From contig DRQE01000035.1 in NCBI GenBank assembly GCA_011371515.1, positions 1-9,060 on the forward strand: a DNA stretch of 9,060 bases, read 5' to 3'. The position numbers were made by a program, and so were the translations under genes. The notes under the pieces are model-generated. The model worked only from the letters and a program-made list of their open reading frames with translations. It had not been told where the DNA came from and did not search any database. The stretch is from Deltaproteobacteria bacterium. Its GTDB lineage: Bacteria; Desulfobacterota; GWC2-55-46; DRQE01. Shown piece by piece: positions 1-7,583 of the stretch (its first letter is position 1; each line of letters starts with the position of its first letter).

Positions 1-702
1 GCCCACGAGGGCGCCATCTATGTTGGGCTGAGCCATAAGGGAATCTATGTTATCTGGCTTCACACTTCCGCCGTATATTATCCTTACATCCTGAGCGGCA
101 TCCATGCCGAACTGGTCGTAAAGGAGTTCTCTTATCGAGTTGTGCACCTCTTCTGCCTGTTCAGGGGTGGCGTTTCTGCCCGTTCCTATTGCCCACACAG
201 GCTCGTAGGCTATAACCACATCCTTTATACCACCGGGGCCCAGCCCTCTGAGAGCACCTTTTATCTGCCCCCTTACAACCCTTATGGTCTTACCCTCTTC
301 TCTTTCCTCAAGGGTCTCGCCGACACATACGATGGGCTTTAAGCCCTCTTTCAGAAGGGCCATTATCTTTCTGTTCACATCCTGATCAGTCTCTTTGAAG
401 TATCTTCTTCTTTCAGAGTGTCCCACTATTGCATACTCACAGCCCACATCCTTGAGCATCTTTGCCGAAATCTCCCCTGTGTAGGCTCCGCTCTCTTCCC
501 AGAACACATCCTGTGCCGCAAGTTTTATGGGGCTGTCTGCCACGAGAAAGTGCAGATGATATATGGATGTGAACGGTGGGGCGATGACAACTTCCACATC
601 CTCTATACCACGCAGAAGCTCGCGCAGTTTTATCACCAGCTCCACACCTTCCCCTATGGTTGTGTGCATCTTCCAATTGCCTGCTATAAATGGCTTATGC
701 AT
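1..702 (-). CDS. tpiA: Triosephosphate isomerase (3' end outside window)
   Basis: This enzyme interconverts dihydroxyacetone phosphate and glyceraldehyde-3-phosphate in the cytoplasm. The 234 visible codons carry all the hallmarks of the (beta/alpha)8 family: the N-terminal AGNWKM motif with catalytic Lys11, the electrophile His95 in IVGHSERR, the catalytic base Glu167 in AYEPVWAIGTG (the flexible lid follows it), and the phosphate-binding YGGSV at 210-214. The family is usually near 250 residues, so about 15-20 residues lie beyond the window. The ATG lies one base after the pgk stop, and its ribosome-binding site AGAGGAG lies inside the end of pgk with an 8-base spacer, so translation is probably coupled. 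The reading frame stays open for 20 codons upstream of the ATG into pgk, which matters for the possible PGK-TIM fusion. Identification is secure. Confidence 0.97.
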   Translation of the reverse strand, partial: MHKPFIAGNWKMHTTIGEGVELVIKLRELLRGIEDVEVVIAPPFTSIYHLHFLVADSPIKLAAQDVFWEESGAYTGEISAKMLKDVGCEYAIVGHSERRRYFKETDQDVNRKIMALLKEGLKPIVCVGETLEEREEGKTIRVVRGQIKGALRGLGPGGIKDVVIAYEPVWAIGTGRNATPEQAEEVHNSIRELLYDQFGMDAAQDVRIIYGGSVKPDNIDSLMAQPNIDGALVG

Positions 703-718
703 GTTAAAGGCTCCTCTG
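700..718 (-). other. pgk/tpiA junction: candidate +1 frameshift site
   Basis: On the minus strand the junction reads CAG AGG AGC CTT TAA C ATG. It has the elements of the bacterial RF2 (prfB) frameshift cassette: purines able to pair with 16S rRNA, the slippery codon CUU, an in-frame stop, and C after the stop, a context known to weaken termination. In prfB the SD-like stretch ends 3 bases before CUU. Here GAGG fits that spacing, while the longer AGGAG lies closer. A +1 slip of the Leu tRNA from CUU to UUU would next decode AAC and then ATG CAT, which is exactly the tpiA frame. That would give PGK...Ser-Leu-Asn-Met-His...TIM. The elements are seen in the sequence; the frameshift itself is inference. 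The alternative is plain initiation at the tpiA ATG. Confidence 0.35.
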
Positions 719-1939
719 TCTTTCCAAGTTCTGTTTTGCCTTTGACTTTTTCTTAAGACACACTATCCCCGGAAGTTCGTTGCCTTTGAGAAGGTCAAGA
801 AAGGCTCCACCACCTGTGGATATGTAGCTCATCTTTGCAAACTCTCCTGCCCTGTGTATGGCGACATCCGTATCTCCACCACCCACTATGGTCATGGCAT
901 AGGTGTTCGCCACACTCGTTACCATGGCGAATGTTCCACGGCTGAAGGCATCCATCTCGTACACACCCATGGGACCGTTCCATATAATGGTCTTTGCATT
1001 CTGAAGTGCCTCGCTGAAGAGGGTTACCGTTGCGGGCCCTATATCGAGTGCCATCCAGTCCTTGGGTATCTCCTGATAGGTTACGACCTTCGTCTCTGCA
1101 GAGGGGCTGAACCTGTCTGCCACAACGAAGTCCACAGGAAGAAACAACTTTATATTACGCTTTCTTGCCTTCTCTATGACCTCTCTTGCCTTTGGCAGGG
1201 CACTGTCCTCGACGAAGGAATTACCCACCTCGTAACCAAGTGCCTTGAAGAAGGTAAGTGCCATGCCACCACCTATTATGAGTTTGTCTGCCTTGTCACA
1301 CAGGTTTATCAGGACACCCACCTTATCTGATACCTTCTTTCCGCCTATTATTGCCACAAAGGGTCTTACAGGGTTCTCGAAGGCTTTGGAGAAGTAGGCA
1401 AGCTCCTTTTTCATCAAAAACCCCGCACCAACCACATCCACATACTTGGTTATAGCCACATTCGAGGCATGTGCCCTGTGGGCTGTTGCAAAGGCATCGT
1501 TTATGTAGACATCTGCAAGACTTGCCAGTTTCTTACCGAACTCGTCGTCGTTTGCCTCTTCTTCAGGATGGAACCTTAAGTTTTCGAGCAGTATTATATC
1601 GCCCGGCTTCATCTCTGCCACCATCTTCTCAACCTCAGGGCCTATGCAGTCAGGTGCAAGTTTCACCTCCTTTTCGAGAAGCCTCGAAAGTCTCTTTGCA
1701 ACGGGCGCAAGGCTCAAACTTGGCACCCTTTTGCCCCCCGGTCTGCCAAGGTGAGAGGCAAGTATTATCTTTGCCCCCTCATCGAGTGCATAGTTTATGG
1801 TGGGAAGCACACTTCTTATCCTCGTGTCGTCTGTTATGTTGCCCTTGTCATCCATGGGCACATTGAAGTCTACCCTTATGAAGACCCGTTTGTGTTTTAT
1901 GTCAAGGTCGTCTATATAGGTAAGCTCTTCTACTACCAA
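704..1939 (-). CDS. pgk: Phosphoglycerate kinase with basic C-terminal tail
   Basis: It catalyses 1,3-bisphosphoglycerate + ADP to 3-phosphoglycerate + ATP in the cytoplasm. The 411-residue product has the N-domain substrate motifs RVDFNVP (Arg22, Asp24, Asn26), Arg40, SHLGRP (His63, Arg66), ENLRFHPEE (Arg122) and HRAHAS (Arg154). The C-domain nucleotide motifs are GGKKVSDK (from residue 198; the family usually has Ala where Lys200 stands), [15 protein letters not shown] and the GGGAF loop. The start is TTG, chosen because AGGAGG lies 6 bases upstream and the RVDFNVP motif is at the expected distance. The gap stop codon is 25 bp upstream. The family core normally finishes soon after the ELPG(I/V) segment, here at 388-395. 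Sixteen more residues rich in Lys and Arg follow, ending Arg-Gln-Arg-Ser-Leu. This tail encodes the tpiA ribosome-binding site and a possible +1 frameshift site at the stop codon. Confidence 0.97.
   Translation of the reverse strand: MVVEELTYIDDLDIKHKRVFIRVDFNVPMDDKGNITDDTRIRSVLPTINYALDEGAKIILASHLGRPGGKRVPSLSLAPVAKRLSRLLEKEVKLAPDCIGPEVEKMVAEMKPGDIILLENLRFHPEEEANDDEFGKKLASLADVYINDAFATAHRAHASNVAITKYVDVVGAGFLMKKELAYFSKAFENPVRPFVAIIGGKKVSDKVGVLINLCDKADKLIIGGGMALTFFKALGYEVGNSFVEDSALPKAREVIEKARKRNIKLFLPVDFVVADRFSPSAETKVVTYQEIPKDWMALDIGPATVTLFSEALQNAKTIIWNGPMGVYEMDAFSRGTFAMVTSVANTYAMTIVGGGDTDVAIHRAGEFAKMSYISTGGGAFLDLLKGNELPGIVCLKKKSKAKQNLERQRSL
711..717 (-). promoter_or_regulatory. tpiA ribosome-binding site inside pgk
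   Basis: AGAGGAG on the minus strand lies 8 bases before the tpiA ATG, within the last codons of pgk. Spacing and match are near ideal for independent or coupled initiation of tpiA. It is the simplest explanation for the purine-rich end of pgk. Confidence 0.8.
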
Positions 1940-1943
1940 GATA

Positions 1944-1951
1944 CACCTCCT
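1944..1951 (-). promoter_or_regulatory. pgk ribosome-binding site (decides TTG start)
   Basis: The minus strand reads AGGAGGTG, then TATC, then the TTG start codon. The strong Shine-Dalgarno match at standard distance is the main reason for accepting TTG as the pgk start. It lies in the 25 bp between gap and pgk, where I see no terminator hairpin. Confidence 0.8.
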
Positions 1952-1964
1952 AAGGAAAGGCTTT

Positions 1965-2999
<1,035 letters not shown>

Positions 3000-3704
3000 T
3001 TATAACGCTGAAAAGAGCCTTCTAAGCTCCTTAACCTCTGGTTGTCCCGGGGCTGTCTTGGCTGACACGGTGGCATATGTCAGAAGTGAGCCCAGATAGG
3101 GAAAAAAGACCCTCGAGACAAGCCCCCTTTTGCCCATGCCTATCACTATGAGCCCCTCTTCCTTCAAAAGAAGTGCCGTAAGTCTCTTAAGGTCCTCTCT
3201 ATCCTTCACAGTGGTGGCAATCTTGACCACATCTGCCCCAAGCCTTCTTGCCCTGCCCACAAGGGAGCGGAGCCTTCTATCATCAGGGGTGGAGCCAAAG
3301 TCGTGGTAGGAAAGGACCACCTTCTTTCCCTTCTTTTTTGCAACCCCTACAACATCCCTCGCTATGGTGGATGCAAGCTCCACATCCACGGCATCCACAA
3401 GAGGGGTTAGCTCCCTGTAAAGTAGAAGCCTTCTCTGATCGTCAAGCCCCTTGCTGCCGCCCTCTGTGGCACTCCTTACCGTTAAAAGAAGTGGCAGCCC
3501 CGTAGCACGGGCTTGCACGACATCCTTCTTTAAGCCCTCCAGAGCAAGTCTTCTGAAGGTATCCACCCTCAACTCCAGAAGGTCTGCCCCATCTCTTTTT
3601 GCCTTTCTCAGAAGGGATGAAGAAAGCCCACCTGTTATTACAGCGGCTATTCTGGGCTTAACGCCAAGTGTGAGTCTGCCAAATCTCATCTTTTTTCGAC
3701 TCAT
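3000..3704 (-). CDS. aroD: Type I 3-dehydroquinate dehydratase
   Basis: It dehydrates 3-dehydroquinate to 3-dehydroshikimate in the shikimate route to aromatic amino acids, through a Schiff base on lysine. The 234-residue product shows the class I pattern: Glu44 and Arg46 in LELRVD, His134 in SYHDF (general acid/base), Lys160 in DVVKIAT (Schiff-base lysine), Arg197 in SRVFFPYLGSLLTYA, and Gln220 in APGQ. The product is rich in Arg and Lys. The start is uncertain: the ATG at 3704 and a second ATG five codons later (3689) both lack a clear Shine-Dalgarno sequence, unlike every other complete gene here. No other aro gene is visible nearby. It lies 27 bp before gap on the same strand and is probably co-transcribed with the glycolytic genes. 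Confidence 0.93.
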   Translation of the reverse strand: MSRKKMRFGRLTLGVKPRIAAVITGGLSSSLLRKAKRDGADLLELRVDTFRRLALEGLKKDVVQARATGLPLLLTVRSATEGGSKGLDDQRRLLLYRELTPLVDAVDVELASTIARDVVGVAKKKGKKVVLSYHDFGSTPDDRRLRSLVGRARRLGADVVKIATTVKDREDLKRLTALLLKEEGLIVIGMGKRGLVSRVFFPYLGSLLTYATVSAKTAPGQPEVKELRRLFSAL

Positions 3705-3707
3705 TTA

Positions 3708-3736
3708 TGAATACTCAAATATATATTAAAAGTCAA
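3708..3736 (-). promoter_or_regulatory. Possible internal promoter before aroD
   Basis: In the 55 bp AT-rich gap after pncA, the minus strand shows TTGACT (3736-3731, five of six against the -35 consensus), a 17-base spacer, and TATTCA (3713-3708, a poor -10 match). Transcription from it would begin at or just inside the first aroD ATG. This would give a nearly leaderless message, or point to the second ATG as the true start. The stretch between the two boxes is an alternating A/T run. The -10 box is weak, so this is a proposal only. Confidence 0.3.
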
Positions 3737-3759
3737 GAAGTTTGGGTAAGACCGCCATT

Positions 3760-4344
3760 TTAAAGGACAAGTCCATCTATTGTGATGGTCTCTGCCCCGT
3801 TCTGTCTCATCTCTTCTATGGCTCTTTCAGAGTCTCCCTCTTCCACATCCACCCCCTTTATTGCATCGAGTAGAAGAGTAACCCTGAAGCCCTCTTTAAG
3901 TGCATCCAGCACGGTTGCCTTAACACAGTAGTCTGTTGCAAGCCCGCCCACATAGAGGTGTTCTATGGACATATCCTCAAGCACCTTTTTGAAGGGTCTT
4001 CCGTCCTCTGTGTGTGCCTGAAACACAGAATAGGCGTCCTCATCTTCTCTGTCGCCTTTAAGAAGTATTATTGCATCCTCTGGAAGCCTGAGCGCAGGAT
4101 GAAACTCTGCCCCCTTTGTGCCCATAACACAGTGGGGCGGCCATATACCGCCGTATTCCTTGAAGTGGCTTGTCTGAGCTGGATGCCAGTCCTTTGAGGC
4201 AAAGACAGGAAGCCCTTTTTCGGTGAATCTTTCTATATAGCTGTTCAGGGTATCCGCTATCTCGTCTCCCTCTGGCACAGGCAGAGCACCACCGGGACAG
4301 AAATCATTCTGAAAATCCACTACAACGAGGGCTCTGGTCTTCAC
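3760..4344 (-). CDS. pncA: Nicotinamidase (isochorismatase-like hydrolase)
   Basis: It hydrolyses nicotinamide to nicotinic acid and ammonia for NAD salvage, in the cytoplasm. The 194-residue product matches the cysteine-hydrolase family closely. The catalytic triad is Asp10 (VVDFQNDF), Lys96 (LLKGDRE) and Cys140 (ATDYCVKAT). The metal-binding set Asp52, His54 and His71 lies in KDWHP and PPHCVMG; this set separates nicotinamidases from other isochorismatase-like hydrolases. The cis-peptide region precedes Cys140 as VGGLATDYC. The start is GTG, supported by GGAGG 5 bases upstream and by the fixed distance to Asp10. It is the first gene of the minus-strand cluster. The link to the glycolytic genes may be functional, since GAPDH depends on the NAD pool, or accidental. 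Pyrazinamidase activity usually accompanies this family. Confidence 0.93.
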   Translation of the reverse strand: MKTRALVVVDFQNDFCPGGALPVPEGDEIADTLNSYIERFTEKGLPVFASKDWHPAQTSHFKEYGGIWPPHCVMGTKGAEFHPALRLPEDAIILLKGDREDEDAYSVFQAHTEDGRPFKKVLEDMSIEHLYVGGLATDYCVKATVLDALKEGFRVTLLLDAIKGVDVEEGDSERAIEEMRQNGAETITIDGLVL

Positions 4345-4360
4345 GGCTTCCTCCTTTCTG

Positions 4361-4389
4361 TTGAAAAAAGCTCATATATAGTATATCCT
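4361..4389 (+). promoter_or_regulatory. Proposed promoter of the M16 peptidase gene
   Basis: The plus strand shows TTGAAA (4361-4366), a 17-base spacer, and TATCCT (4384-4389). Initiation would fall near 4396, downstream of the ATG at 4391 and upstream of the ATG at 4415, leaving a leader of about 19 bases that contains the AAGGCGG ribosome-binding site. This agrees with the choice of 4415 as start. It overlaps the proposed pncA promoter, so the two polymerases could exclude one another. Confidence 0.35.
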
Positions 4390-4399
4390 TATGTGTAAA
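4371..4399 (-). promoter_or_regulatory. Proposed pncA promoter in divergent region
   Basis: The minus strand shows TTTACA (4399-4394, five of six against the -35 consensus), a 17-base spacer, and TATGAG (4376-4371, four of six against the -10 consensus). Predicted initiation near 4364 leaves a leader of about 20 bases containing the pncA ribosome-binding site. It overlaps the proposed promoter of the opposite gene almost completely. It is based on consensus matching by eye. Confidence 0.35.
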
Positions 4400-4400
4400 A

Positions 4401-4407
4401 AAGGCGG
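4401..4407 (+). promoter_or_regulatory. Ribosome-binding site deciding the M16 start
   Basis: AAGGCGG lies 7 bases before the ATG at 4415. The earlier in-frame ATG at 4391 is preceded only by an A/T-rich stretch with no Shine-Dalgarno match. Starting at 4415 also gives a canonical signal peptide beginning Met-Val-Lys-Arg. Confidence 0.6.
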
Positions 4408-4414
4408 TAAGACC

Positions 4415-7048
4415 ATGGTTAAAAGAGTAAACTTTTATATAATAGCACTTTTTCTGCTGTTTTTCATCCCCTTATCTGCAAATAATCTATGTGCCCGTAT
4501 AACAACCACCACTCTACCCAATGGACTGAGCGTTATAATAGATGAGAACCATACCTCCCCGGTGGTTGCCATACAGATGTGGGTGAAAACAGGCAGTGCA
4601 GACGAGGAACCCCACGAGGCTGGCATAGCCCATGTGTTCGAGCACATGCTCTTTAAGGGCACAGAAAAGCGGGGCATAGGCCAGATAGCCCGTGAGGTAG
4701 AAGCCGCAGGAGGCTACATAAACGCATTCACATCTTTCGACTACACCGTGTATCACCTTGCCGTTGCAAGCCGATACTTCCACAAAGGGCTCGACATAAT
4801 AAGCGATGCCATACAGCACTCAACATTCGACCCAAAGGAACTCAAAAAAGAGCTTGAGGTAGTCCTCGAAGAGCTCCGCATGGGCGAGGATGACCCCGGA
4901 AGAAAACTCTACAAGACGATCTTCGAGAAGGCATACACGGTGCATCCCTACAGAAGGCCTGTCATAGGATACAGAGATACGGTAAGCTCCCTTACAAGGG
5001 ACGACATGCTCAGATTTTTCAAAAAGTGGTATGTGCCCTCCAACATGACCCTCGTGGTGGTTGGTGATGTGGACACAGAGGAGGCTTTGAGAAACATAAG
5101 GGAATACTTCAAAGACTTTACTGGCTCACCTCCACCAGAAAGGGTAAGGCCCGAGGAACCACCGCAGGACTCACTCAGGGTTACCATCATAAAACGGGAC
5201 ATAAAACAGACACGCCTTGCAATGGCATTCCACATTCCACCTGTAACGCATGAGGATAGCTACCCGCTGGATGTGCTCTCGGGCATACTTGCAGGTGGTG
5301 TGACATCGAGGCTATACAAGAGGCTAAAACTTGAGAAAGACATCGTCCACACCATATCTGCCTATGCCATGACCCCAAGGGATGGTGGACTCTTTCTTAT
5401 AACCGCAACCCTCGATGCAGAGCGTGTGGAAGAAGCCCTGAAAGAGATAACCGCAGAGATTGAAAGCCTGCTCCAAGAGGGTGTGACAGCAGAAGAGCTC
5501 GAAAGGGTGAAGCTGGCCATAGAGAGTGACTTCGTCTACGCACGAGAGACCATGCAGGGCAGAGCCCGCCAGCTCGGCTACTACCAGACAGTCTCGGGCA
5601 GTATAGAGTTTGAGAGAAACTACCTTGAGCGGATAAGGGCAGTAACCCAGAAGGAGATAAGACGGGCTGTGGCAAGGTATTTCAAGCCAGAAAACCTCAC
5701 AGTGGCATTGCTGCTACCAAGCAGGGCAGAGACCCCGATAGACGAAAAACTCATATCATCCACCATACTTTCGTCCTTCACCATAAAAAACGCCGACACA
5801 CTGGCAGAACAGCCCGCTGAAGATATAAAAAAGGTTGAGCTTGAAAATGGCATAACCCTTATAGTGAAGGAAGACCACTCCAACCCCACGGTGGCTCTTT
5901 ATGCGGTCTTCCCCGGTGGGCTTCTTTTCGAAACGAAGAAGACAAACGGGCTGAGTAACTTCGTTGCCCATATGCTCACAAGGGGCACAAAGGATATGAC
6001 ACGGGTTGAGATAGCACGAAAGATAGAGAACATGGCAGGCTCTCTCAGCGGGTTTTCAGGCAGAAACTCAACAGGTGTGAGTGCGGTGTTTCTATCCCGA
6101 TTCTTCGATGAAGGGCTTGAGGTATTCTCAGATGTGATACTTAACCCCACCTTCCCCGAAGAGGAGATAGAGAAACTCAGAAGGGACATCCTTGCAAGTA
6201 TAGAACGGGAAGAGGACTATCTGCCCGGCTACACATTCAAGCTCCTTTACAGGGAGCTCTTCAAGAAACACCCCTATGGTATGCCCATACTGGGTGAGTA
6301 TACGACGGTCTCTACATTCAAGAGGTCTGACATAGTGGCTCAATACAGAAAGATCTTCGTGCCCCAGCGCATGATACTGAGTGTCGTGGGTGACGTGGAC
6401 TCAGAACATGTTGTAGAGAAGATAAGAGCTTCCTTCTCAGGGTTCAAAAGAAAGGCAGTAGAGCCGCCTGAACACGGGGTCGTGAAGAAACCGAAGGGAA
6501 GAATCTCCACGGGTGAGGTAAAACAGAAAGAGCAGACCCACATAGGCATAGGGTTTGTTGGTCCCTCACTTAAGGACAGAGACCGCTATGCCATGGAAAT
6601 CATAGCAGAGGCACTTGGCTCACAGGGTGGCAGGCTCTTCGTTGAGCTCAGAGACAAACAGAGCCTTGCCTACTCGGTAAGTGCCTTCATAAGGGCAGGG
6701 GTGGACACAGGCATGTTCGGTGTATACATAGGCTGTGCCCCTGAAAAGAAGAAGAAGGCAATAAAGTCCATACTCAGAGAGCTCAAGAAACTCAGAAAAT
6801 ATGGGCTCACCGCGGAAGAACTCGAGAGGGCAAAAAGAGCCCTCGTTGGCAGATACGAGATGGGCCTTCAGGGTGTAAAGAGCCAAGCTTCGGATATGGC
6901 ATTGAATGAGCTTTTAAGCCTTGGCTATGACCACTTCAAAAGATACCCTGAAATCATAGAGTCCATAACCGAAGATGACATACAGAGGGCAGCAAAACGA
7001 TATATAGACCTCAAAAGATATGTAATATCCACGGTGGGGCCTGAATAG
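4415..7048 (+). CDS. Secreted double-module M16 (pitrilysin/insulinase) zinc peptidase
   Basis: Predicted product of 877 residues. Residues 1-26 form a signal peptide: a basic start, a hydrophobic core, and a probable cleavage site near Leu-Cys-Ala/Arg. The protein is therefore probably exported, most likely to the periplasm. Module 1 (about 30-460) has the inverted zinc motif His73-x-x-Glu76-His77 and a third ligand at about Glu152/Glu153 in the VVLEELRMGEDDPG segment. Module 2 begins near 472 and has Asn515-x-x-Ala518-His519 where HxxEH would be, so it cannot bind zinc in the usual way. It does carry the Arg746/Tyr753 pair (ELRDKQSLAYS). In module 1 the matching positions are Lys305 and His312. 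This split resembles M16B heterodimers joined into one chain. The substrate is unknown; the family digests peptides inside a closed chamber. The gene stands alone on the plus strand. Confidence 0.9.
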   Translation: MVKRVNFYIIALFLLFFIPLSANNLCARITTTTLPNGLSVIIDENHTSPVVAIQMWVKTGSADEEPHEAGIAHVFEHMLFKGTEKRGIGQIAREVEAAGGYINAFTSFDYTVYHLAVASRYFHKGLDIISDAIQHSTFDPKELKKELEVVLEELRMGEDDPGRKLYKTIFEKAYTVHPYRRPVIGYRDTVSSLTRDDMLRFFKKWYVPSNMTLVVVGDVDTEEALRNIREYFKDFTGSPPPERVRPEEPPQDSLRVTIIKRDIKQTRLAMAFHIPPVTHEDSYPLDVLSGILAGGVTSRLYKRLKLEKDIVHTISAYAMTPRDGGLFLITATLDAERVEEALKEITAEIESLLQEGVTAEELERVKLAIESDFVYARETMQGRARQLGYYQTVSGSIEFERNYLERIRAVTQKEIRRAVARYFKPENLTVALLLPSRAETPIDEKLISSTILSSFTIKNADTLAEQPAEDIKKVELENGITLIVKEDHSNPTVALYAVFPGGLLFETKKTNGLSNFVAHMLTRGTKDMTRVEIARKIENMAGSLSGFSGRNSTGVSAVFLSRFFDEGLEVFSDVILNPTFPEEEIEKLRRDILASIEREEDYLPGYTFKLLYRELFKKHPYGMPILGEYTTVSTFKRSDIVAQYRKIFVPQRMILSVVGDVDSEHVVEKIRASFSGFKRKAVEPPEHGVVKKPKGRISTGEVKQKEQTHIGIGFVGPSLKDRDRYAMEIIAEALGSQGGRLFVELRDKQSLAYSVSAFIRAGVDTGMFGVYIGCAPEKKKKAIKSILRELKKLRKYGLTAEELERAKRALVGRYEMGLQGVKSQASDMALNELLSLGYDHFKRYPEIIESITEDDIQRAAKRYIDLKRYVISTVGPE

Positions 7049-7049
7049 G

Positions 7050-7583
7050 CTACCCCTTGGCATCAAGAACCATACCGATGACAAGGGGAGGAAGGCTGTC
7101 TCTGTTGTCTACCCTTACCGTTACGAGAGTAACATCGGGGCGGCTTTTGAGCCTTTCCGTAAAGCCGAGCTTCGAGCGTGTAACAGTTGCAACCACCGTG
7201 GAAGGTGAATCCATCGCCTCAAGAACCAGCTCTCTGAATCTTCTGGACTTAAGCTCCATGTAGCCTATCTCGTCTATGACGATCGTAAACCCCTTTTTTA
7301 TGGCATCCTCAAGGCATGGAATGGCGATGTGCTCGAACTCTTCGAGGTCTATGCCGTACTTACCAAGCCTTACAGGGCTTTCTATATCCACATGGGCAAG
7401 TATCCCCTTTCTTCCGTCAAGGGTGTGTATCTCAAAGCCCTTTCTTTCGCCACCTTCCCTTATCTCAAGGGTGTAGAACCCTCCAAGGGCGGTATATCCC
7501 CTCTCTTTAAGCCCTTCCACAACGCGCTTTATGAGTGTGGACTTTCCCACACGGGGTCTTCCTGTAATAAGTATATTCCTCAC
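7050..7583 (-). CDS. THEP1-family P-loop nucleoside triphosphatase
   Basis: A 177-residue ATPase/GTPase of the NTPase_1 (THEP1, human NTPCR) family. The family hydrolyses several nucleoside triphosphates slowly; its cellular role is not established. Seen here: Walker A GRPRVGKST at 8-16 (Lys14, Ser15), the GGFYT segment at 34-38 typical of the family, Walker B IVIDEIG with Asp104 and Glu105 followed by YMEL, and the C-terminal VTVRVDNRD element. Length is typical. The start is GTG and overlaps the cyclase stop as GTGA, so translation is probably coupled. A GGGAG lies only 2 bases before GTG, a poor spacing, but the Walker A position leaves little room for another start. The stop lies one base from the stop of the convergent M16 gene. 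Whether it works with the cyclase is unknown. Confidence 0.87.
   Translation of the reverse strand: MRNILITGRPRVGKSTLIKRVVEGLKERGYTALGGFYTLEIREGGERKGFEIHTLDGRKGILAHVDIESPVRLGKYGIDLEEFEHIAIPCLEDAIKKGFTIVIDEIGYMELKSRRFRELVLEAMDSPSTVVATVTRSKLGFTERLKSRPDVTLVTVRVDNRDSLPPLVIGMVLDAKG

Noticed and set aside
746..752. G AAA AAG run in pgk as a -1 slippery site
   Set aside because: tpiA lies in the +1 frame relative to pgk, so a -1 slip here would not reach it, and no stimulatory hairpin was seen downstream.
854..1330. 158-codon plus-strand open frame antisense to pgk
   Set aside because: It lies wholly inside a secure pgk reading frame, is rich in Cys, His and Tyr as expected for a shadow of this codon use, and shows no family motif.
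3705..3730. Alternating A/T stretch before aroD as a -10 box by itself (TAATAT or TATATT)
   Set aside because: Neither has a -35 match at 16-18 bases; only the TTGACT/TATTCA spacing was acceptable, and that weakly.
4391..4414. Earlier ATG for the M16 peptidase at 4391
   Set aside because: It has no Shine-Dalgarno sequence, would add eight residues before the signal peptide, and falls upstream of the predicted transcription start.
4475..4500. Lipoprotein signal around the Cys at residue 26 of the M16 protein
   Set aside because: The residues before Cys (Asn-Asn-Leu) do not fit a lipobox, so an ordinary signal peptide is more likely.
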